The notes under the pieces were generated by a model that was not told the origin of the DNA, ran no database searches, and worked only from the letters and a program-made list of their open reading frames with translations. Made by a program: the position numbers and the translations under genes. From the NCBI GenBank assembly GCA_046299555.1, contig JBKBHS010000003.1:124001-188000 (forward strand): a DNA stretch of 64,000 bases. Direction: 5' to 3'. The DNA comes from CALKJP01 sp046299555 (lineage in GTDB: Bacteria > Bacteroidota > Bacteroidia > JACCXN01). Of the stretch, positions 1 through 8,167 are shown piece after piece. Positions within the stretch are counted from its first letter, which is position 1. Each line of letters starts with the position of its first letter.

Positions 1-3000
1 GAATCAGAAAGAATATTAGGACCACATCCTGCACTTATTACTTCTACTTTGTAATAGCCGGTTTGATTGAATTGTGCATTCGTTACGCTGTATGAAGAAG
101 AAGTTGCTCCGCTTATCGGACTTCCATTAAAATACCATTGATAAGAACTTGCTGCAACTGCATTAACATTTAAAGCAAATGAAGTACCTACACAAATTGG
201 TCCAACTGCTTGTGGTTGTTGAGTTATCGCAGCATTAGGATTAACGGTTAATGTAGCTGATTGAGTTGTAATTAATCCACAATTAGATATAATTTCAAGC
301 TCATAAGAACCCTGGTCACTTAATTGTGCACTATTAATGGTTAATGTAGAAGATGTTGCTCCACTAATATTTACACCATCTTTTTTCCATTGATAAGATA
401 TAACAGTACCACTAACAGTAGCTGAAAAACTTGCTGTAGTACCTTCGCAAACCGTTAAAGATTGTGGTTGTGAAGTTATATTAATTGTAGAAGGATCTAC
501 TGTTAGAATCAATGGATTAGAAGTTTGCTGAACACAATTACCTTGCGTAACCTGCAGCTGATAATTTCCTGAATTGGAAGTTAAAGCAGAATTTATGACA
601 AGTGAAGAAGTGGTACTGCCGGAAATATTACCGCCATTTGAAATTGGATTGCCATTTAACAACCATTGATAACTAAGCGAACCGTTCCCTACAACAGTAG
701 CCGATGGTGAAAAGTTTTGTCCTTCGCATAATTGCAACGATGATGGAAGAGAAACGCTTGATAAAGGCTGAAACACATACAACTCATTCACTTCAGCAGC
801 TGTAATAGCTCTGTTATATATTCTGAAATCATCCATTGAGCCATTAAATGGTTCTCCACCAAAAAAGGATATACCAGTGGCCCCAACAAATAAATTAGTT
901 AATGATACATTGGGATTAGATGAAGGTGTACGAGTTGCTATTTCTACTCCATCCTGATAAAAACGCTGAATAGTTCCATCCCAGGTTACGGCAATATGCC
1001 TCCATGTATTAAAAATTGCAGAAGCATTAACATTGAAATCATTGCCCCACCAATAATTAACATATCCACTCGTACTTAAACGTAAACGATTTGACAGGTT
1101 TGTACCTTCTAGCCCCCAACCACAAATGCCATTCGTATTTGCCCACTGACCTATTGGAATATTAATCCATACAGAAATAGTGTAAGGTGAATTTCCTACA
1201 GGTAATTGTGATGGAGAAGCAAATTCAAGTCTGGATGTTCCGTTAAATTGAGCAGCTTTATTCGGATTACCAAATCGATCGTCTGCAGCAGCATATGAAT
1301 ATGTTCCTATATTATTTGCATTTTGAATTTGTTCATTATTGTTACCATCAAATGGCAAATAGAAAATCAAACCAGATGAAACTACATTGAAAGTTGAAGC
1401 AATACTTAAGGATGCAGATTGTGACATAACAACATTCGCATTACATTGATTTGTAATAACAACATCATAATTTCCAATATCTCCTGCTGTTACATTATTT
1501 ATTGTATACGAAGAAGAATTTGCACCAGGAATATTAACCCCATTTTTACGCCATTGATAATTTAGTGATGAACCCGTAGATGTTATGCTAAAAGTAGCAG
1601 AAGAGCCTAAACAAACACTTTGATTTAAAGGTTGAGAAGTAATTACCGGTGTTATGTTTGGAATAACATTTATTGATAATGTAGTAGCATTACTAGAACC
1701 ACATGAATTATTTGCCGTTACTGAAATTGTTCCACTATTTGCAATTGTTACATTTATTGTATTTGAAGTAGAGAATCCTGTTAATCCAGAGGATAAAGTC
1801 CATGTATATGAAGTGGCGCCCGGAACAGGGGTTACTGAGTATGTTTGTGTTGAAGTAAAATTGGGTACTATACATACATTTGCGTTTCCTGTAATAATAG
1901 CAGGAGCAGCAGGTGTATTATTTACATTTACAAACAACGATGATACATTTGAATTACTACAACTATTTGATGCAAAAACTTTAATAGTATCACTATTGGT
2001 TCCTGCATTTACAGAAATAGAATTTGTTGTTGAACTTCCTGACCATCCCGAAGGTAAAATCCAAGTATAACTAGTTGCTCCTGTAACTGATGAAACAGAA
2101 TATGTTTGAGTAGTATTGGCGCAAATAGTTGTATTTCCGGATATAGTTCCGATTGAACTTAAATTAACACTACTGAAAACATTTATATTTAACACATTGC
2201 CCAAACCACAAGAATTATTTCCTCTAACAGATATTATTCCTCCCCCACCAGAAAATGGTGTTGTAACAGTAATTGTATTTGTAGTTGAGCTTCCGCTCCA
2301 CCCACCTGGTAATGTCCAAGTATAAGATGTAGCTCCGGGCAATGCAGGAACAGAAATAGTTGTTGCAACGTTTTGACAAAATGTTGTTGGACCTGTGTAT
2401 GGACCTGGTGCAGGTAGAAAATTCTGAATATCAACTACCGCTACACTTGATGTAATAGAACCACATGTACCGCTTACAATAACATCATAGTTTCCACTAT
2501 GCGTAGAATTCGCATTAGTAACTGTATATGTAGCATTGGTAGCTCCGGTAATATTTACACCATTCTTACGCCATTGATAACTTAGTGATGTGCCTGTTGC
2601 TGTAACCGATAATGTAAGTGTATTACCACTACATATAGTTACATTTGATGGTTGTGCAGTAATTGCAGTATTATTATTTACTGTAACATTGGTTTGAACA
2701 GTTGGATAAACACATCCATTAACAGTAGTATTTAAAATATATGTTCCGGCATTAATTGCTTGTGCATTTGAAATGTTAACAGTATTACTTGTTGATGTAA
2801 AAGAATTTGGTCCTGACCAATTGTAAGAAGCTCCGGAAATTGAAGGAGCTGAGAGATTAATTGCATTGGCAGAACATACGGGGCTATTATTTGTAATATT
2901 TAATGGAGCAGAACAATCATTTAAAACTACATTTATTCCTGTAGCATTTGATCCATAACCTGTTAAATTAAAAATGCCATTTGTTGGATCCGAATCAAAA

Positions 3001-4412
3001 TTCCCGGCAGATTCTAAGTCTCCTGAAATATATACATTATTCGTATTCCATGTATTAATTCCTCTTGGATAAGCATTTCCATCTGCAAAAATATGCCCAT
3101 ATTGATATATTCCATTACTATCCAATTTCTGAATCAAGATATCATTAAATTGCATATTTACTGTTTGATTACCTGCATTTGGATTAATATCAATAGTGCC
3201 ATTATTTCCTTCTAATTGAGTTAATACATAAACATCATTTCTATTATTTAAGGCTAAATGCAAGCCCTGTTCATTATATTGACTACCTGTTCTGTTACTC
3301 CACAAAACATTACCGGATAAATTTAGACACGTAATAAATTGATCGGCAAGCCCTGCAGAAGTTAAGTGAAATGCAGAATTTGTTGGAGGCGTTATATTCA
3401 TTGTACCGTTAAAGTATCCGGTAGTAAATATTTTTAAAAAATTTGTTCTTGATAATTTAAGAGAATAAATACCTTCATTATTTATAGTATGAATTCCATA
3501 TAAATATCCTCCAGTTGATAAATTAGTAGGATATCCATAAATAATCGCATCACTTCCTCCCGCTGAAGTTAGAACATGCAGCATATTTGTTGTTAAATCG
3601 TATTCCGGATGAATTTGTCCAAATAATTCTCCGCCAATAAATATTTGTGATGAACCTAATATGTCTATACTATTAATATTTAATCTTCCGCTAGTATTTT
3701 GAGAGCGAATATGACGTGCCCATAATAGCGAACCTGCATTAGACATTTTTATAACAAAGGCATCAAAATTTGCTCCGGCATTTGTATTATAATTTAAGTT
3801 TACTGCAGGTGCTGGATTCAAATCAATATTTCCGCTTGGAGCATGATAATTTCCCGTTAAATAAAAATCCTGATTACTATCAATTAACATTGGACCTATA
3901 GTTCCTTGAGGCAAATTCATTAAACCAAGCCAGTCAAATGCTGCATTATTTCCCCATAATCGCAAAATAAAATGATTACGATTTTCTATTGGATTTACTA
4001 CACCTGTTCCAGGATCAAAATCGACTTCCATTCCAGGGCTTCCAAAAAACTGAAATTTCCCATTAATGATAATTTTATCTGTTACAGTTGAATAGGTTAT
4101 ATGACCAGCCTCTTCTGTACCAGAAGCACCAATTCTAATAGCCCAGATTAATTCGCCTGTTCTGCTTAATTTTTGAACGAATATATCCATTCCTTGTGAG
4201 GTTAAATTAAAAACCCCAACCCCAGGATCAAAATCGACAGTACCATTAAAATCACCATAGTTGTATATATTACCATCATTATCGGTTACAGATGATTTAA
4301 TTCTTTTTACAGTATTTGTACCTTGCAATTGACCCGCCCAGTTTAAAAATGGTTGTGCAAATAAATGTGAGGTAAATAAACTTAGTATAATCGCTATAAA
4401 TTTCGTTTTCAT
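1..4412 (-). CDS. Giant modular secreted surface protein (partial, 3' end beyond window)
   Basis: The minus-strand frame opens at the ATG at 4412 and stays open to the window edge, giving at least 1470 codons with no stop. The N-terminus is a signal peptide (MKTKFIAIILSLF, then LFAQ). Residues about 25-505 carry recurring segments such as GDFNGTVDFDPG, like the SBBP/propeller repeats of Bacteroidota surface proteins. Residues about 505-1000 are Ig/PKD-like modules with repeated YQWRKNGVNI and WSGSSTTNSI motifs. Residues about 1010-1215 form a LamG/concanavalin A-like domain (GLIFYLPFDGN to AAEVNELYVF). More Ig-like modules follow to the edge, and the frame still reads GYYKVEVISAGCG at the last codons. 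A T9SS sorting domain probably lies outside the window. It is the third gene of a run of secreted proteins, 32 bp after the previous one. Role inferred: cell-surface adhesin or matrix protein; ligand unknown. Confidence 0.88.
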   Translation of the reverse strand, partial: MKTKFIAIILSLFTSHLFAQPFLNWAGQLQGTNTVKRIKSSVTDNDGNIYNYGDFNGTVDFDPGVGVFNLTSQGMDIFVQKLSRTGELIWAIRIGASGTEEAGHITYSTVTDKIIINGKFQFFGSPGMEVDFDPGTGVVNPIENRNHFILRLWGNNAAFDWLGLMNLPQGTIGPMLIDSNQDFYLTGNYHAPSGNIDLNPAPAVNLNYNTNAGANFDAFVIKMSNAGSLLWARHIRSQNTSGRLNINSIDILGSSQIFIGGELFGQIHPEYDLTTNMLHVLTSAGGSDAIIYGYPTNLSTGGYLYGIHTINNEGIYSLKLSRTNFLKIFTTGYFNGTMNITPPTNSAFHLTSAGLADQFITCLNLSGNVLWSNRTGSQYNEQGLHLALNNRNDVYVLTQLEGNNGTIDINPNAGNQTVNMQFNDILIQKLDSNGIYQYGHIFADGNAYPRGINTWNTNNVYISGDLESAGNFDSDPTNGIFNLTGYGSNATGINVVLNDCSAPLNITNNSPVCSANAINLSAPSISGASYNWSGPNSFTSTSNTVNISNAQAINAGTYILNTTVNGCVYPTVQTNVTVNNNTAITAQPSNVTICSGNTLTLSVTATGTSLSYQWRKNGVNITGATNATYTVTNANSTHSGNYDVIVSGTCGSITSSVAVVDIQNFLPAPGPYTGPTTFCQNVATTISVPALPGATSYTWTLPGGWSGSSTTNTITVTTPFSGGGGIISVRGNNSCGLGNVLNINVFSSVNLSSIGTISGNTTICANTTQTYSVSSVTGATSYTWILPSGWSGSSTTNSISVNAGTNSDTIKVFASNSCSNSNVSSLFVNVNNTPAAPAIITGNANVCIVPNFTSTQTYSVTPVPGATSYTWTLSSGLTGFSTSNTINVTIANSGTISVTANNSCGSSNATTLSINVIPNITPVITSQPLNQSVCLGSSATFSITSTGSSLNYQWRKNGVNIPGANSSSYTINNVTAGDIGNYDVVITNQCNANVVMSQSASLSIASTFNVVSSGLIFYLPFDGNNNEQIQNANNIGTYSYAAADDRFGNPNKAAQFNGTSRLEFASPSQLPVGNSPYTISVWINIPIGQWANTNGICGWGLEGTNLSNRLRLSTSGYVNYWWGNDFNVNASAIFNTWRHIAVTWDGTIQRFYQDGVEIATRTPSSNPNVSLTNLFVGATGISFFGGEPFNGSMDDFRIYNRAITAAEVNELYVFQPLSSVSLPSSLQLCEGQNFSPSATVVGNGSLSYQWLLNGNPISNGGNISGSTTSSLVINSALTSNSGNYQLQVTQGNCVQQTSNPLILTVDPSTINITSQPQSLTVCEGTTASFSATVSGTVISYQWKKDGVNISGATSSTLTINSAQLSDQGSYELEIISNCGLITTQSATLTVNPNAAITQQPQAVGPICVGTSFALNVNAVAASSYQWYFNGSPISGATSSSYSVTNAQFNQTGYYKVEVISAGCGPNILSD

Positions 4413-4444
4413 TTCTTAACCTATTAAGTTTAAGTATAAAGAGC

Positions 4445-6229
4445 TTACTTTGTAATTATAATTTTTGAAGTCGATTGATTATCAATTTCTAAGAAATAAA
4501 TTCCTGAATTCAATGTTGAAACATCTATTATTTCATTAAGACTTTTAATTTTTCCAGACAAAAGAATCTTGCCGGCAATATCAAAAATCTGATAATTTGT
4601 TTCTTTAACTATTCCCGCAATTGTAAGTTGATTTTGTGCCGGATTCGGATAAACAAGAATAGTATTAGATAAAATAATTTCATTTTGTCCGTTAGTATTA
4701 GGTGTAATTGTTATCGATTTACATTCAGTGGTATCGCTACAACCACCATTATAAGTAAATATAAAGGCATAATTACCTGTTACAGTTGGTGAAACAGAGC
4801 CATTAAAGGTACTTAACGGCATACTCATTACCGTTTGGTTGGTAGTGCAATTGTATAAATAAACACTATCTATCAATATACTGTCATTAATGCCTGATTG
4901 TTGCAACCAGTAAATAGAAGAAGCTTGTAATCTTAATGAATCATTAGTTACAATCAATGTATCTTTAAAATATTCATATGCGCCAATATCTACTATACTG
5001 TCTCTTAATCTTTCTTTACCTTGAATATCTCCGTTAATAGCCCCTAAATTGATAAAATAATTTATGTTAGTATTATTTCCTTCATTTATTCCGGGTGAGC
5101 ATGATTGTAATTCAAATACACTTTGATCTAATAAAGAATCGTTGTAATATTTAAACTTGGGGTCGGCAATATAATTGTTTCCTGAAGATGTATAACCGGT
5201 CATTGAACCATTTTCATACAAAGAATGTGATAAAAAGAGCTGTCCATTTCCCGAAAGAATATTTGTACTGCTTGACTTATATATAATTGAATTTACAATA
5301 TAGTGTGTATTGTTGCTAGCTCCTTCGAATATAGAACCATTTGATTTAACAAATGTGCAATTAACAGCACTAATATTAGAATTAAAAGATTGTGCTGCCG
5401 AACCATTTGCACCTGTATTATTAACAAAAAGCGAGTTTACGAGGTATAAATTGGGCACATAATCTGCTTTAATGGCTCCTCCAATTCCTGTTAACGCTAC
5501 ATTGTTAAAAAACTTACAATTTAAAATAAAACAAGCTAGAGGAGAAAATAAATAAATATCAATGGCTCCTCCATACAAATTGGCTGTATTGTTTTCAAAA
5601 ATTGAATTAGTAATAACAATTGCTTTAATAGTAGAAATAGCTGCACCACGATCGGAAGTTCTATTATTTTTAAAAATACAATTATTTATAGTTACAAAAT
5701 CTCTATGTATAAATAAAGCACCACGTGTTGAACCTGTGCCATCATAATTTACATCCTGAAACACAAAACCATCAATTAATACTTTAGTATTATTCATCGA
5801 AGTTGGGTCTTCTATCCTAATTAAGCAACGAGTATTATCAGACGAATCGCCAGGTACTCCTACATCACCGCTTAATACTGAATGGGCATTTGACGGGCGT
5901 TGATTTAAAGTTGTTTCTGTTCCGTTAAACCCTCCATATAAGTAAATATGTTTATTTACACCGGGTATATTAAAATATCCATCTTGAGGCTGAGGATTAG
6001 GTACCGGTTTGTAGGGTGTATTAGTGGCTCTTACCCAAATTTCAATTGTATCTGATCCTGATACAGAAATATCGTTAAAGGCATCCTGTAAGTTTATATA
6101 AGCTGTTTGCCAAGTACTTCCATCAGGTGTTGGAGATGTAGCGGTATTATCTACATAGATTCTTACCGGTTGTGCATAAAATGCCTTACAAAACACCAGC
6201 GTAATAAATAAAATAAATTTCTTTTTCAT
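4445..6229 (-). CDS. Secreted parallel beta-helix protein with T9SS sorting domain
   Basis: This 594-residue protein starts with a signal peptide (MKKKFILFITLVFCKAFYAQ). The opening YVDNTATSPTPDGSTWQTAY and the many NCIFKNNRTS / NSIFENNTAN / NSLFVNNTG repeats at about residues 150-300 are typical of right-handed parallel beta-helix (polymorphic outer-membrane / choice-of-anchor) proteins. Residues about 420-500 look like an Ig-like module. The last 75 residues are a T9SS type A sorting domain (VYPNPAQNQLTIAG to SKIIITK). The gene lies 10 bp after the upstream LamG gene and 32 bp before the giant surface protein, so the three are probably co-transcribed. Expected location is the cell surface or outside the cell. 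The substrate cannot be told; beta-helices occur in both polysaccharide-active enzymes and adhesins, and no catalytic motif was recognised. Confidence 0.9.
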   Translation of the reverse strand: MKKKFILFITLVFCKAFYAQPVRIYVDNTATSPTPDGSTWQTAYINLQDAFNDISVSGSDTIEIWVRATNTPYKPVPNPQPQDGYFNIPGVNKHIYLYGGFNGTETTLNQRPSNAHSVLSGDVGVPGDSSDNTRCLIRIEDPTSMNNTKVLIDGFVFQDVNYDGTGSTRGALFIHRDFVTINNCIFKNNRTSDRGAAISTIKAIVITNSIFENNTANLYGGAIDIYLFSPLACFILNCKFFNNVALTGIGGAIKADYVPNLYLVNSLFVNNTGANGSAAQSFNSNISAVNCTFVKSNGSIFEGASNNTHYIVNSIIYKSSSTNILSGNGQLFLSHSLYENGSMTGYTSSGNNYIADPKFKYYNDSLLDQSVFELQSCSPGINEGNNTNINYFINLGAINGDIQGKERLRDSIVDIGAYEYFKDTLIVTNDSLRLQASSIYWLQQSGINDSILIDSVYLYNCTTNQTVMSMPLSTFNGSVSPTVTGNYAFIFTYNGGCSDTTECKSITITPNTNGQNEIILSNTILVYPNPAQNQLTIAGIVKETNYQIFDIAGKILLSGKIKSLNEIIDVSTLNSGIYFLEIDNQSTSKIIITK

Positions 6230-6239
6230 ATACTATTGA

Positions 6240-7292
6240 TTAATGTTTAACTATTAATTTTTGTGTTTTAAATCCATTTATTTTTAAATAGTAAACTCCG
6301 TTTGTTAATTCCTCAGTCGAAATTTGATTACTACTATTGTAAAGTTTGCCTGAGAGAACTACCCTTCCGGTAATATCTATAATTTGATAATTAGAGCTTT
6401 TATCTAAGTTTTCAATAGTTAAATTAGTTTTAACCGGATTTGGATAAATCTTAATATCTGCAACATTTTGCTCGTAAATATTTGTGGGATTACCTGAACC
6501 TCCACACAGATTAGATTCATTATATAAACTATCAATTTCACAAGCACTTAATGCCCTTCTCCAATAAGCCATTTTATCCAATTGTTCATATATATTTACC
6601 ATTAACTGAGATGTGGCAAAAAATCCTGCTATGTCATCAGTATTATTATGGCTGTAATTAATGGTTGAATTAACTAACATAGAATCAGTACAAGTTCCAT
6701 TAATATACAATTTGGCATAAGAACCATCATAGGTAGCAATTACATGTACCCATGTATTATTAATATCAAAACGAGCAGTTGAGGTTAATCTGTTTGCCCC
6801 CATTGGTCGTATGTAGAAATACAATTTACCCTGATCAGGTCCATCAATAATTACTGGAAAATTCGGATCAAAACCTTTATCAGTTATAGAACCAAGGTTT
6901 ATAATGTTGGTATAATTATATCCAGAAGGACCTAATGATCTTCCTCTTACTGCAAAAAAAGAAGTGAAATAATCGTTTGAACTATTAGGGTCTGGATAAA
7001 AACCAGGCTTTACCCATCCACCAACTGTAAACTGCTGTGCATTAAAACCGGAAAAATTATCATTATATGCAAGGCCATAAACTAATGCAGCGCTATCGGT
7101 TCCATTTCTATCGTCACTAAATTGAAGCGAATTTAAATAGGTTAGTGAAATACCTCCAGCTAAAGCATTATTAGCATTATTATTAAAGTCCCAGAAACCT
7201 GTTAAACTATCAGCAGGAACATAAGATGGAAGTTGAGCTGATAAAACAAGCGTAGTAAAAATAAAAGATGAAAGTAGAAATGTTTTTTTCAT
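6240..7292 (-). CDS. Secreted LamG/concanavalin A-like protein with T9SS sorting domain
   Basis: This 350-residue protein has a signal peptide (MKKTFLLSSFIFTTLVLSAQ). It then has one LamG / concanavalin A-like domain at about residues 25-255: LTGFWDFNNNANN at the start, WVHVIATYDGSYAKLYINGT in the middle, KMAYWRRALSACEIDSLY at the end. A T9SS type A sorting domain (IYPNPVKTNLTIENL to KTQKLIVKH) follows. The same LamG type recurs inside the giant protein two genes on. It is the first of three secreted proteins and lies 115 bp downstream of the LytTR regulator on the same strand. Its start codon lies in an 11-bp inverted repeat, and a 21-bp-phased direct repeat sits about 60 bp upstream; both are listed separately. 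Role inferred: surface carbohydrate or matrix binding. Confidence 0.9.
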   Translation of the reverse strand: MKKTFLLSSFIFTTLVLSAQLPSYVPADSLTGFWDFNNNANNALAGGISLTYLNSLQFSDDRNGTDSAALVYGLAYNDNFSGFNAQQFTVGGWVKPGFYPDPNSSNDYFTSFFAVRGRSLGPSGYNYTNIINLGSITDKGFDPNFPVIIDGPDQGKLYFYIRPMGANRLTSTARFDINNTWVHVIATYDGSYAKLYINGTCTDSMLVNSTINYSHNNTDDIAGFFATSQLMVNIYEQLDKMAYWRRALSACEIDSLYNESNLCGGSGNPTNIYEQNVADIKIYPNPVKTNLTIENLDKSSNYQIIDITGRVVLSGKLYNSSNQISTEELTNGVYYLKINGFKTQKLIVKH

Positions 7293-7324
7293 AGATTTGA
7301 TTTTAAAATTATTTCAAATCTATG
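7290..7324 (-). promoter_or_regulatory. Inverted repeat sequestering the LamG gene start codon
   Basis: CATAGATTTGA at 7290-7300 and TCAAATCTATG at 7314-7324 are perfect 11-bp inverted arms separated by 13 bp. In the minus-strand transcript the AUG of the LamG gene is the 3' end of the stem, paired with CAU. This could be an RNA hairpin controlling initiation or a DNA operator. Function is inference. Confidence 0.5.
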
Positions 7325-7350
7325 CTCTTAATTTTTTTTACTTTATTGAA

Positions 7351-7382
7351 TTAAGTGAAGACAATGTAAGATTTAGTGAAAA
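7351..7382. promoter_or_regulatory. Candidate LytTR direct repeat upstream of LamG/T9SS operon
   Basis: TTAAGTGAAGA (7351-7361) and TTTAGTGAAAA (7372-7382) match at 9 of 11 positions with exactly 21 bp periodicity, the two-helical-turn spacing known for LytTR-domain regulators. The site lies between the LytTR regulator and the secreted-protein genes, about 58 bp upstream of the first start codon. A weaker pair with the same phase (TTTAGCGAA at 11065, TTTAATAAA at 11086) lies about 53 bp upstream of the cognate kinase gene. Confidence 0.4.
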
Positions 7383-7407
7383 GGTAATTTTAGCAAGTAA
7401 GAATTTT

Positions 7408-8166
7408 TTAAAAAATAAAATCCTTAAACCTTTCGTAAAGTAATTGTCGTTTTTCAAGAGATGCAGAAATTTCTTCTCCATTATTCATAATTACATAGCC
7501 ACCGTCTTTTTTACTAACTTTTTCAACACAATTTAGATTAATAATGTAAGAGCGATTTATTCTCATAAAGTTTCCGGTATCCTCCAGAGAATTAAATTCT
7601 TGTAATGTTTTAGTAATTGTTATTTTATTCCCGTTCTTAAAAAAAACATGTGTATAAGCACTATCTGCTTTTAAGTAAAGAATATCATTTGTTTCGCTTA
7701 ACAGAAGACCATCTGCTGTTTGAAATGCAATTTTTTCAAAACGTCTTTTTTCAAGATTTTGTTTTAGAGCAAAATAATTTTCATAATTCTTATTTGACAA
7801 ATTACGAATACGATTAAAGGCGCGCTCTAAATGTTCAACACGTGTTGGTTTTAAAAGATAATCTACTGCTGCAATATCAAAAGCTTTTAATGCATAATCA
7901 TTATATGCTGTTACAAAAATAATAGAAAAATCAATGTCTTGAGGATTGAAAAAATCAAGCAAATCAACACCTAAATATCCGGGCATCTCAATATCCAACA
8001 AAACAACATCCGGTTTAAATTTATGTATTGCTTTAACCGCATCAGGTACCGAAGAGACTTCTGCCAAAATGTTTACATCTGAAAAATTTAATTCGATAAT
8101 GCCTCTTAAGGCTGCTCTTGCATGAGCTTCATCATCAACAATAAGCACATTCAATTTGTTGTTCAT
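7408..8166 (-). CDS. LytTR-family response regulator
   Basis: This 252-residue protein has an N-terminal receiver domain (residues 5-120): acidic pair D11-D12, phospho-acceptor D58 in VVLLDIEMPG, T86 in FVTAYND and K106 in DYLLKP. A C-terminal LytTR DNA-binding domain (about 150-250) follows, with FMRINRSYIINLNCVEKV typical of the family. It starts one base after the stop of the propeller-type LytS kinase, so the two form a kinase-regulator pair transcribed together. Targets are inferred to include the three secreted-protein genes immediately downstream, because of position and the direct repeat in front of them. Family identity is secure; regulon is inference. Confidence 0.95.
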   Translation of the reverse strand: MNNKLNVLIVDDEAHARAALRGIIELNFSDVNILAEVSSVPDAVKAIHKFKPDVVLLDIEMPGYLGVDLLDFFNPQDIDFSIIFVTAYNDYALKAFDIAAVDYLLKPTRVEHLERAFNRIRNLSNKNYENYFALKQNLEKRRFEKIAFQTADGLLLSETNDILYLKADSAYTHVFFKNGNKITITKTLQEFNSLEDTGNFMRINRSYIINLNCVEKVSKKDGGYVIMNNGEEISASLEKRQLLYERFKDFIF

Positions 8167-8167
8167 T

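Noticed and set aside
1654..2325. Open frames on the plus strand of about 140 and 70 codons
   Set aside because: They lie antisense to the giant surface protein, whose Ig-type motifs continue through the region. They have signal-less, valine-rich shadow composition.
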